DNA of 64,000 bases, taken from positions 1,178,001-1,242,000 of the forward strand of contig NZ_JAAIKE010000001.1 of NCBI RefSeq assembly GCF_010915705.1. The letters run 5' to 3'. How positions within the stretch are numbered: position 1 is the first letter of the stretch; every line of letters starts with the position of its first letter. The notes under the pieces were generated by a model. It searched no databases and was not told the origin of the DNA. It saw nothing but the letters and a program-made list of their open reading frames with translations. A program made the position numbers and the translations under genes. This DNA is from Pseudotabrizicola algicola. Its GTDB lineage: Bacteria > Pseudomonadota > Alphaproteobacteria > Rhodobacterales > Rhodobacteraceae. Below are positions 45,405 to 54,300 of this stretch, one piece after another.

Positions 45405-45701
45405 GACCGTGCCCCTGTTTGCCTTGCCTGTCAGGCCACGCGCCGGTTGGCTGGCCTTTGGCGCAGCATCCGCCTTTGCGGCGGGCAATCGTAGGGCCAG
45501 ACGAAGTGCCGCGATAACGCCAGTTGCAAAATCATTTGGCGCAAGGGGAAAGCGTGGCAAAGATCAGGACATGTCGGCCTGACAGGTCTGGAACGCGCTG
45601 TTCCAATTTCCTGAAACCCTGTCGCGCCGCTGGACAGCACCGAACCTGCCCCGACCAATGAGGGCAAGGCCCAACATCAACCCAACAAGGAGAACCCAAG
45701 G
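45405..45701. promoter_or_regulatory. Divergent tpa-tauA control region with candidate TauR sites
   Basis: Non-coding DNA that must drive tpa leftwards and tauABC rightwards. It contains a 17-base palindrome TGGAAC-N5-GTTCCA (45589-45605) and a CTGGAC at 45630-45635, so CTGGA(A/C) recurs in direct orientation 42 bases apart. From memory, TauR of Rhodobacter binds repeated sites with a CTGGAC core, which makes these the best candidates. tauA has an AAGGAG ribosome site at 45687-45692. Confidence 0.55.
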
Positions 45702-46703
45702 ATGACTATCCGCAAGACACTGACAAGTGCTGCCGCCACTGTGGCCCTGTTGGCAGGCACAACCAGCGCGATGGCGATGGACGAGGTGACGATCGCCTAT
45801 TTCATGGAATGGCCGATGCCGTTCCAGTACGCCAAGGCCAACGGCACTTTCGATGAAGCGCTTGGAATGAAGGTGAACTGGGTTGCCTTCGACACCGGCA
45901 CCGCGATGTCGGCGGCGATGGCGGCGGGCGATGTGCATATCGCGGTATCGCAGGGGGTGCCGCCCTTTGTCGTCGCGACCAGCGCCGGCCAGGATCTGCA
46001 GATCATCGACGTGGCTGTCAGCTATTCCGACAATGACAATTGCGTGGTGCGCAGCGATCTGGACATCACCAAGGACAACGCCGCCGATCTCGCGGGCAAG
46101 AAAGTTGCCGTTCCGCTTGGCACCGCCGCGCATTACGGCTTTCTCAAACAGATGGACCATTTCGGCGTCGATCTGGCCAGCCTCGAGATCATCGACATGG
46201 CCCCGCCCGAAGGGGCTGCGGCCATTGCCCAAGGCTCTGTCGACATGGCCTGCGGCTATGGCGGCGGTCTGAACCGCATGAAGGAACATGGGAACGTCCT
46301 GCTCACCGGCGCGGAAAAGGAAGAACTCGGCATCCTCGTGTTCGATGTCACCTCCTCGCCAGCCTCGTTTGTCGCTGAAAACCCCGATGTGGTTGCCAAG
46401 TTCCTCAAGGTGGTGGCCGACAGCAATGCCATGTGGAACGAAGGGTCCAAAAAGGCCGAAATGCTGCCCGTCATCGCGCAGGATGCCGGCATGGACGAAG
46501 CGACAGCCGAAAAGGACATGAGCACCTTCGTTTTCCCCTCGGTCGAAGACCAGCTTTCCGCCAAATGGCTCGGGGGCGGCGCGCAGGAGTTCATGAAGGG
46601 CGTCGCCGAGGTGTTTGTCAGCGCAGGGTCGATCCCCGCCGCTCTGCCCAGCTATGATACCACTGTCAACACCGGCCCGCTCGCGGCAGCAAACGGCATG
46701 TAA
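45702..46703 (+). CDS. tauA: Taurine ABC transporter substrate-binding protein
   Basis: Periplasmic receptor that captures taurine for import. The 333-residue precursor has a Sec signal (about 1-25, ending TTSAMA) and a mature part resembling TauA/SsuA: IAYFMEWPMPFQYAKANG, MAAGDVHIAVSQGVPPFVVA and VPLGTAAHYGFLKQM. First gene of tauABC, 52 bases ahead of tauB. No lipobox is present, so it should be free in the periplasm. Confidence 0.95.
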   Translation: MTIRKTLTSAAATVALLAGTTSAMAMDEVTIAYFMEWPMPFQYAKANGTFDEALGMKVNWVAFDTGTAMSAAMAAGDVHIAVSQGVPPFVVATSAGQDLQIIDVAVSYSDNDNCVVRSDLDITKDNAADLAGKKVAVPLGTAAHYGFLKQMDHFGVDLASLEIIDMAPPEGAAAIAQGSVDMACGYGGGLNRMKEHGNVLLTGAEKEELGILVFDVTSSPASFVAENPDVVAKFLKVVADSNAMWNEGSKKAEMLPVIAQDAGMDEATAEKDMSTFVFPSVEDQLSAKWLGGGAQEFMKGVAEVFVSAGSIPAALPSYDTTVNTGPLAAANGM

Positions 46704-46755
46704 GCCCCAAGGGGCGGCCCACACCAGGGCCGCCCGTCACGTCACCGGAGGGCCT

Positions 46756-47562
46756 ATGTCCGGACTGCTTATCGACAACATCTCGATGCGTTTTGACCTG
46801 CCGAACGGCAAGGCGGTGCAGGCGCTGCAAAACGTCTCTCTCGACCTCAAACAGGGTGAACTCCTCTCGGTGCTGGGGCCGTCGGGCTGCGGCAAGACCA
46901 CGCTCCTCAACATCCTTGCAGGGTTTCTGGCACCCACCGAAGGGCAGATCGTGCTGGGCGGCACCCGCGTGACCGGGCCCGGCCCCGAACGCGGCATGGT
47001 GTTTCAGCAAGGCGCGCTGTTCGAGTGGATGAACGTGCGCCAGAACATCGACTTCGGCCCCCGCATGAAGGGAATGCCAAAGGCAGAGCGGGACCGGATC
47101 ACCGACCATCTGCTGGAAACCGTGGGTCTGCACGACTTTGGCGAAAAGGCGGTCTATGAACTGTCAGGCGGTATGCAGCAGCGTGTGGCGCTTGCCCGCG
47201 GTCTTGCCAATGACCCCGATGTCATCCTGATGGACGAGCCGCTTGGCGCGCTTGACGCGCTGACGCGCGAAAAGATGCAAGGCCTCGTGCTGAAACTGTG
47301 GAAGGAAACCGGCAAGACCGTGATCCTCATCACCCATTCGGTCGAAGAGGCGCTACTGCTGGGCGAGCGTCTGCTTGTGATGGCCCCGCGCCCCGGCCGC
47401 ATCTTCCGCGAATACGCCCTGCCCTTTGCCGAACGCGGCGTCACGATGGACCTGCGCGAAGTCAAGAAATCGGCGGGGTTCGCCGAAACGCGCGAGGAAA
47501 TCCTGTCGATGATCTGGGGCATGGAAGAGGAAATCATGGGCCGCAAGGACGGTGCCGCATGA
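46756..47562 (+). CDS. tauB: Taurine ABC transporter ATPase
   Basis: A 268-residue ABC ATPase of the nitrate/sulfonate/taurine family. Visible are Walker A GPSGCGKTT, Q-loop VFQQGALFEW, signature LSGGMQQR, Walker B VILMDEPLGALD and the switch ITHSVEEALLL. Start ATG 46756 follows CGGAGGG; longer upstream reading lacks conservation. It overlaps tauC by four bases. Confidence 0.96.
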   Translation: MSGLLIDNISMRFDLPNGKAVQALQNVSLDLKQGELLSVLGPSGCGKTTLLNILAGFLAPTEGQIVLGGTRVTGPGPERGMVFQQGALFEWMNVRQNIDFGPRMKGMPKAERDRITDHLLETVGLHDFGEKAVYELSGGMQQRVALARGLANDPDVILMDEPLGALDALTREKMQGLVLKLWKETGKTVILITHSVEEALLLGERLLVMAPRPGRIFREYALPFAERGVTMDLREVKKSAGFAETREEILSMIWGMEEEIMGRKDGAA

Positions 47563-48809
47563 TGGTTCTGGTCTTCTACATCGCGATCTTCGTCGCCTCC
47601 ATGCTGGTCTGGGGCCAGATCAAGCGCCACCGGAACCGGCATGACTTCACCTCGCTCAAGACGGTGACCTTCGGCGATGAATCGGCGATCCAGCCCGACC
47701 GGGTGGCCAGCGTCATCTCGGTTCTGTCGGTCTTCCTGATCTGGGGGGCCTTTACCGGATCGAGCATCGTGCCGCTGCATGTGCCGGGCCCCTTCGTGGG
47801 AGAGGCAGGCTTTACCTATACCGCCCGCGCGCCCGACGGGTCCGAGGCCGATGCCGAGGTGCGCATCACCGTGCACGAGGCCGGCGTGGTTCCCGCCCTG
47901 CCTGCGGTGCCTGAGGGCGAGGGCATTGCCAAGGGTGATGCCGCCGTAGTGCAGGCCTGGCGGTCGGTCCTGCTGCGCGTCCTCGACAATGATGCCGACG
48001 GCGCGCAGGTGGTCGCGATCAACGGCCAGCCGATCAGCGCCGACGACCGCATGAACGTGACCGGCGGAACGGTCACCCTCACCGCGCGCGGCTCGCTCAA
48101 CTTTCAGGCCGACAAGGGCATGCAGATGGAGCCGATCTGGCTGCCCGCGCCCGAGGCCGTGGTGGCGCGCTTCATCGAGATCGCGGGCAACGGCTACCAG
48201 AACACCTCGCTCTGGGGACACCTTGGCGCCTCGCTTGCGCGAGTGATGGCAGGCTTCGTGCTGGGGTCGCTGGTGGGCATCCCGCTGGGCTATGCGATGG
48301 GGCTCTCGAGCTGGTTCCGCGGCTGGTTCGATCCGATCGTGGAGTTCATGCGCCCCGTGCCGCCCTTGGCGCTGATCCCGCTGGTCATCATCTGGTTCGG
48401 CATCTGGGAGACGGGCAAGGTGGTGCTGCTCTTCCTCGCCGCGCTCTGGATCATGACCATCGCGGCCCGCTCGGGCGTGTCGGGGGTGAAGCTTTCGAAG
48501 ATCCACGCGGCCTACTCCCTCGGGGCCAGCAAGGCGCAGATCCTGCGGCATGTGATCATCCCCAACAGCCTGCCCGATATCTTCACCGGGGCGCGGGTGG
48601 CGATGGGGGTCTGCTGGGGAACGGTCGTCGCGGCGGAACTGGTGGCGGCCCAGAAAGGCGCCGGCATGATGATCATCGCGGCCTCGAAATTCCAGCTCAC
48701 CGACATCGTGGTGATGGGGATCATCCTGATCGGGATCATCGGCTACGGGATCGACATCCTCATGCGGATGGCCGAGAAAAAGCTGGTGCCGTGGAAGGGG
48801 CGCGGCTGA
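47559..48809 (+). CDS. tauC: Taurine ABC transporter permease with extra N-terminal Ig/cadherin-like domain
   Basis: A 416-residue permease; ordinary TauC has about 275. Residues 220-410 are a normal binding-protein-dependent permease domain with the EAA-type loop AAYSLGASKAQILRHVIIPN. Before it come two extra helices (about 3-19 and 50-66) and a roughly 130-residue periplasmic segment. Part of this (81-106, GFTYTARAPDGSEADAEVRI) and 127-184 (VLDNDADGAQVVAINGQPIS onward) read like VCBS/cadherin-like repeats of adhesins. The function of the insert is unknown; it may touch TauA or the cell wall. It overlaps tauB. Confidence 0.92.
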   Translation: MMVLVFYIAIFVASMLVWGQIKRHRNRHDFTSLKTVTFGDESAIQPDRVASVISVLSVFLIWGAFTGSSIVPLHVPGPFVGEAGFTYTARAPDGSEADAEVRITVHEAGVVPALPAVPEGEGIAKGDAAVVQAWRSVLLRVLDNDADGAQVVAINGQPISADDRMNVTGGTVTLTARGSLNFQADKGMQMEPIWLPAPEAVVARFIEIAGNGYQNTSLWGHLGASLARVMAGFVLGSLVGIPLGYAMGLSSWFRGWFDPIVEFMRPVPPLALIPLVIIWFGIWETGKVVLLFLAALWIMTIAARSGVSGVKLSKIHAAYSLGASKAQILRHVIIPNSLPDIFTGARVAMGVCWGTVVAAELVAAQKGAGMMIIAASKFQLTDIVVMGIILIGIIGYGIDILMRMAEKKLVPWKGRG

Positions 48810-49010
48810 GGGACGCCGCTGTGTTACAGACGCGCCTTTCCTTTCACATCAAAGACTTGCCTCGCGGTCTTCAAGGTCTGTTAAGAAATGCCTTGCAAGG
48901 CGGCGGGCGCACGCTCCCCTGCCCCAGCCGCCGCCGCCCTGCCCTTGCCGCGGCAGCACAGGCGCACCGCCGCCCGCCCCGCGCAGGCCGCACTTAGGCT
49001 TGCTGCTTTG

Positions 49011-49053
49011 CGAAATACTCCGGGGGAGCCGAAGGCGGGGGCGGAGCCCCCTC
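49011..49053 (+). repeat. GC-rich intergenic palindromic element, copy C
   Basis: Begins GAAATACTCCGGGGGAGCCG and closes with a GGGGGCGGAGCCCCC hairpin. It shares the AAATACTCCGGGGG head with copy B. It lies in the 267-base gap between the convergent tauC and LysE genes; the rest of that gap (48810-49010) holds no gene or clear terminator that I can see. Confidence 0.6.
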
Positions 49054-49076
49054 GTCGGCAGGCGTCGGCGCGGCCC

Positions 49077-49655
49077 TCAGGTCTGGAGCGCGCCGAAGAG
49101 GAGCGACAGCGAGATCAGCCCGAGCCAGCCCGACGCGATGCGTTGCAGGCGGTGCATCCACTGCGCACCGGCGCTGGCGCGGCGCGTCAGCGCCCCCGCC
49201 GCGCCCCAGAGCAGCGCCACCCCTGCCACCAGCAGGCAAAACAGCCCGAGACGCGGCAGGAAGGCGGGGTCCTGCACCGCTGGCAGCAAGACCAGCGCGA
49301 TGACAAGAGCCTTCGGGTTCAGGGCCGTGGTCACAAAGATGCGGCCCGCCGTCAGCGTCTGGCCCGCCGCTGCAGCCGAGGCGCTGCTGCGCCAGAGTTT
49401 CACCGCAAGGATCATCACCCAGAGCGCCGCGGCCAGCTTGAGCGCGACGGAAAGCGCCGGAAAGGCCGAAAGAACCTGCGCTCCCACAAGTGCGGCGGGC
49501 AGGATGGCCGCCAGATAGCCCGCCAGTTCCGCCGGAACCAGCCCGATCACGCGCGCCAGCCCGTGCCGCGCTCCGGCCAATCCGATCAGGGTATTGGTCG
49601 GCCCCGGCGCAAGCAGAAGGGCCAGAACGGCCAGACCATAGGCGAGGGTAGACAT
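49077..49655 (-). CDS. LysE/RhtB-family exporter
   Basis: A 192-residue membrane protein of the amino-acid exporter family. It has the start pattern LALLLAPGPTNTLIGLAGARHG with the conserved PGP, six predicted helices and FVTTALNPKALVIAL in the middle. Such proteins export amino acids or related small molecules. The substrate cannot be told. It stands alone, convergent with tauC and divergent from the flippase-NRPS unit; it might export a product or precursor of that unit. Confidence 0.9.
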   Translation of the reverse strand: MSTLAYGLAVLALLLAPGPTNTLIGLAGARHGLARVIGLVPAELAGYLAAILPAALVGAQVLSAFPALSVALKLAAALWVMILAVKLWRSSASAAAAGQTLTAGRIFVTTALNPKALVIALVLLPAVQDPAFLPRLGLFCLLVAGVALLWGAAGALTRRASAGAQWMHRLQRIASGWLGLISLSLLFGALQT

Positions 49656-49962
49656 GGCACAGCATCCTTTGCAGTTTGCGCTGATCTAGCACGGCTTTTG
49701 CCCGCATATGTTGATCTGGATCATGCCTTTGCACGGCTTTCGCAAGGGGCGCTGCGGCGCACGCGGCGACGTGCCGCGCGCGGCCTTGCCGTCAAGGGCG
49801 CGGCACTGTTCCCACGCGCGGCGACCGCGGGTCCGGGCGGGCCGCGCTGCCTGCCTGACAATCGGGCTTGAAACACGGGTGCGGTTTGGGGCAGGGTTCA
49901 ACCTATTGAGGTGGAAGCCGGGGGGCGGGCCACCACCCGTGTATCGTTTAGGTTGTCATTGG
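49656..49962. promoter_or_regulatory. Divergent intergenic region upstream of the flippase-NRPS unit
   Basis: A 307-base region without a convincing gene. The reading frame is open through part of it upstream of the flippase start but encodes an Arg/Ala-rich non-conserved stretch. AT-richer sequence near 49690-49730 and 49890-49960 could hold promoters for the LysE gene and the flippase. No strong hairpin or repeat was found. Confidence 0.4.
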
Positions 49963-51336
49963 ATGAGCCCAATCATCACACGGTTGCGCGGCGAGGGTCT
50001 TTTGGCCCGTGTCATGCGCAGTTCGGTCTGGACCGCCCTCGGCTATGGCGCGAGTCAGGCCCTGCGGCTGGTCTCCAACCTGATTCTCACGCGGCTGCTG
50101 TTTCCCGAAGCCTTCGGGCTCATGGCCCTTGTCTCGGTCTTTATCGTCGGGCTGACGATGTTTTCGGATGTCGGCACCCATCCGGCGATCATGCAGCACA
50201 AGCGGGGGGACGATCCGGCCTTTCTGGACACCGCCTATACGATACAGGTCGCGCGCGGGGTGATGCTCTGGCTGGCATCGGCGCTGATCGCATGGCCTGC
50301 CGCGCTGTTCTATGGCCAGCCGGAACTGGCGCTCTTGCTGCCGGTGGCGGGCCTCTCGCTGTTGTTGCACGGGCTGGAGCCGACGCGGGTGGATACGGCG
50401 GCGCGGCATCTACGGGTGGGTCGGCTGACCGCGCTCGACCTTGTCTCGCAACTGGTCGGGGTGGTGTCGATGGTGCTGCTGGCCTGGGCGACGCAGTCGG
50501 TCTGGGCGCTGGCCGCGGGCTGGATCGTTTCGTCGGGCACGCGGCTGTGCCTGATCCTGCTGGCGCTGCCCGGGGCCAAGAGCCGGCTTGGCTGGGAATG
50601 GGCGGCGGCGCGTGATCTGCTGCATTTCGGCTTCTGGCTTTTCCTGTCGACCGCCTTCGGGTTCATGGTGGCGCAGGGCGACAAGGCGATCCTGGGCAAA
50701 TACCTGACGCTGGAGCAGCTTGGCCTGTATAACATCGGGTTTTTTCTGGCCAGTTTTCCGGTGCTTCTGGGCCAGACCATTGGCGGGCGGATCTTGATTC
50801 CGCTGTATCGGGAGCGCCCGCCGGGCGCATCGGCCGAGAATTTCGCCAAGCTGCGGCAGATGCGGTTCGCGATGAGCGGGGCGATCTTTGCGCTGCTGTC
50901 GGTGATGGCGCTCGGCGGCGAGTGGCTTGTCGATCTGCTCTATGACGAGCGCTATTCGATGGCCGGAGCCATTCTGGTGGTGACGGCGGTGGTGCAGATC
51001 CCGACGGTGATCGGGATGACCTATGACCAGTCGGCGCTGGCGGCGGGGGACAGCCGCCGGTATTTCATCCTGACGGCGGTGCGGGCGGTTTTTCTGGTGA
51101 CGGGTCTGATCCTCGGGGCGGAAAGCCGCGGTCTGGTGGGGGCGCTGGCGGGGCAGGCTCTGGCGGCGATTGCGGTTTATCCGGTGCTGATCTGGCTGGC
51201 GCGGCGACACAAGGCGTGGGACCCGCTGCATGACGCGTGTTTCGCGGTTCTGGGGCTGGCGCTGGCGGTGGTGGCGATCGCGCTGGACAGCAGCGCGATC
51301 ATGGCGCTGGACGCAACTTTCGGGGGGCAGCCATGA
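49963..51336 (+). CDS. Wzx-type oligosaccharide/lipid-linked substrate flippase
   Basis: A 457-residue polytopic membrane protein of the MOP flippase superfamily (polysaccharide transporter branch). About 12 or more helices are visible. The N-terminal pattern SSVWTALGYGASQALRLVSN followed by LILTRLLFPEAFGLMALV is typical of Wzx/WzxC-like proteins that move undecaprenyl-linked sugars across the inner membrane. I chose ATG 49963 because earlier codons encode low-quality sequence. It overlaps the NRPS gene by four bases, implying the two act on the same product. Confidence 0.9.
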   Translation: MSPIITRLRGEGLLARVMRSSVWTALGYGASQALRLVSNLILTRLLFPEAFGLMALVSVFIVGLTMFSDVGTHPAIMQHKRGDDPAFLDTAYTIQVARGVMLWLASALIAWPAALFYGQPELALLLPVAGLSLLLHGLEPTRVDTAARHLRVGRLTALDLVSQLVGVVSMVLLAWATQSVWALAAGWIVSSGTRLCLILLALPGAKSRLGWEWAAARDLLHFGFWLFLSTAFGFMVAQGDKAILGKYLTLEQLGLYNIGFFLASFPVLLGQTIGGRILIPLYRERPPGASAENFAKLRQMRFAMSGAIFALLSVMALGGEWLVDLLYDERYSMAGAILVVTAVVQIPTVIGMTYDQSALAAGDSRRYFILTAVRAVFLVTGLILGAESRGLVGALAGQALAAIAVYPVLIWLARRHKAWDPLHDACFAVLGLALAVVAIALDSSAIMALDATFGGQP

Positions 51337-54300
51337 CGCTGGATCTGCGCCTTACGGGACGGCAGGCGACGGGGCGCGCCGGAGCGGAGACGGCGGGCGG
51401 GGACGCCTCTGCGGCAGCGGGGCCGCGGGAATATGCGCTGACGCCGTTGCAGCTTGGCATGGTCTATGAAAGCGCGCTGGCGGGGCGGCCTTGGGTCAAC
51501 CTCGAGCAGGTCGTGGTGCATCTGGACGACGAGGTGATCGAGCCGGAGGCGCTGCGCGAGGCCTGGGCAGAGGTCGCCGCGCGGCACGAGGCGCTGCGCC
51601 TGTCGATCCTGTGGCGCAAGCGCGTGACTCCGGTGCAGGTCCTGCGCGGCCAGATCGAGGTGGCGCTGACGGTCGAGGACTGGTCGGCGATTCCGGCGCG
51701 GCGGCGCGAGGGGATGCTGGCGGGCTATCTGGCGGCGGACCGCGAGCAGGGTGTCGATCTGGAAGGCGCGCCCGCGTGGCGGGTGCTGCTGGCGCATCTG
51801 GGGCCGCGCCAGTCGGTGATGGTCTGGACGGTGCATCACGCGCTGGTCGATGGCCGCAGCATGGTGATCGTGCTGGAAGAGGTGTTTGCCGCCTTGCAGG
51901 GGCGCGCCCTGCCCCCTGCCCCCGCGGTCGGGTTTCTGGACTATGTGCAGGCGGTGGCCAGCCGCGACACCGCCGCGGCCAAGGCGTTTTTCGGCGCCTA
52001 TCTGGAAGGGTTCGACCAGCCCAACCCCTTGACCGATGCCGAAACCGGCGCGGCGATGACGCGCCGGCGCCATATCCAGCGGCGACTGGACGCCGCGCTG
52101 ACCGAAGCCCTGGGCGAGCGTGCCGAAGCGGCGGGGGTCACGCTCGGCACCGTGGTGCAGGCGGCGTGGGGCATGGTGGTGGCGCGCTGGACAGGGCGGG
52201 CCACGGCGGTTTTCGGGTCCACCCGCGCCGGACGCTATATCGTGCCGGGCAGCCAGCGCACGGTGGGGTGCCTGATCAACACGCTGCCGATGAAGGTGCA
52301 GATCTCGCCGCCCCGCACGACCGATACCTTCCTGCAGGGCCTGCGCGAGGATGCCCTGGCGCTGCGCGCGCACGAGCATGCGGCGCTGACCGATATCAAG
52401 CACTGGTGCGGGCTGCCCGGCACGGTGTCGCTGTTCGATTCGATGGTGATGTTCGAGCGGGCCTCGCTGAACGAGACGCTGCGGGGCCTCGGGCCGCAAT
52501 GGGCCAAGCGGCGGGTGGAGTTGCTGGAGGAAGGCGCGCTGCCGCTGACGCTGGCGGCCTATGGCGATGCGGAACTGCTGCTGTCGCTGGAGCATGACCC
52601 CGAGGCGGTGAACGATGCCAAGGCGGGGGCGATGCTGGGCCATCTGGCCGAGGTGCTGGCCTCGCTGGCCAAGGCGCGCAGCAGGACGGCACTGACCGAT
52701 CTGACGATGCTGCCGCGCCCGGAGGAGGCGGCGGTGCTGGCCTTGGGGCGGCCCGACCAGCGCCTGCCCCGCGTGGACCCCTGCGTGAGCCTGCGCTTTG
52801 CCGACCGGGTGTGCGAGCAGCCCGAGTTGACCGCGCTCAAGATGGTGGGCAACCCCGAGGCGATCAATTACGCGATCCTCGATGCGCGGGTGGGCGCGCT
52901 GGCGGCGCGTCTGGTGGCGGCGGGGGCCGCCCCCGGCCAGATCGTCGCGATCTGCCTGCCGCGCGGGCCGCAGTTCATCGTGGCGATGCTGGCGATCCTG
53001 CGGGTTGGCGCGGCCTTTCTGCCGCTGGACCCGAGTTACCCCGAGGCGCTGCGCCACCATATGCTGAGCGACAGCGGCTGCGGGCTTTTGCTGGCGCCCG
53101 CCGGTCATGACGCCCCGGCTGGGGTGCGGCGGGTGACGCCCGACCCCGAGCCGGGTTCGGGCCAGTTGCCACATCCCGACCTTTTGCCGCCCGATCCGGA
53201 CCGTCTGGCCTATGTGATCTATACCTCGGGCTCGACCGGCGTGCCCAAGGGGGTGCGGGTGCCGATGCGCGCCCTGTCGGCCCATGCCAGCGCCATCATT
53301 GCGGGCTTTGGTCTGGTCCCGACCGACAGGGTGCTGCAATTTGCCAGCCTGTCGTTCGATGTCTCGATAGAGGAAATCATCCCGACCCTGCTGGCGGGCG
53401 CGACGGTGATCTTGCGCGACGACGGCATGGCGGCATCCGTCGGCCTGTTTCTGGAGGAGGTGGCGCGGCAGGGCATCACGGTTCTGAACCTGCCGACGGC
53501 GTTCTGGCATGTGCTGGTCGACGAGATGGCGCGCGATTCGCTGGTGCTGCCGCCCGCCGTGCGGCTGGTGGTGGTGGGCGGCGAGCAGATCAGCCCGCGC
53601 GCACTGGCAACCTGGGCGCGGATCGCGCCGCGCCCGCGCTGGCTGAACGGCTATGGGCCGACCGAGACGACGATCACATGCACGCTGCATGAGCCAAAGC
53701 GCGCCGAGATGGCGCAAGAGGGGGGCGGCGAGGATATTCCGATCGGCCGCCCGACGGCCCATGCGCGGGCCTATGTGCTGGCGCCCGACGGATCGCTGGC
53801 CCCGACGGGGGCGGTGGGAGAACTGTGGATCGGCGGCGAGGCGGTGAGCGAGGGCTATATCGGCCATTCCGCGCAAATGGCCGAGGCCTTCCTGCCCGAC
53901 CGTTTCCACGGCGAGGGCATGATGTATCGCACCGGCGATATGGTGCGCTGGCGGCCTGACGGGGTGCTGGCCTTTCTGGGCCGCCGCGACCGGCAGGTGA
54001 AGCTGCGCGGCTTCCGCATCGACTTGCGCCATGTGGAGCGGGTGCTGGAGCGCGAGGACAGCGTGGGCCGCGCCCTGGCGCAGGTCTTGAACGCGGGCAG
54101 CCCTGCGGCGCGGCTGGTGGCTTGGGTGGCGGGGGCCGATGGCCAGCCGCTGCCCGATGCGGGCGCGCTGCGTGCGGCGGTGGCCGAGCATCTGCCACCG
54201 CATATGGTGCCTGCGATCCTGCCGGTGGCGCGCTTTCCGCGCACGCCGGGGGGCAAGATCGATGTGGCCGCCCTGCCCGCCCCCGAACCTGCGGCGATGG

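Noticed and set aside
48791-48997. Small frame of 68 codons just after tauC
   Set aside because: It overlaps tauC, its second half is Arg/Pro/Ala-rich, and there is no ribosome site. Treated as non-coding.
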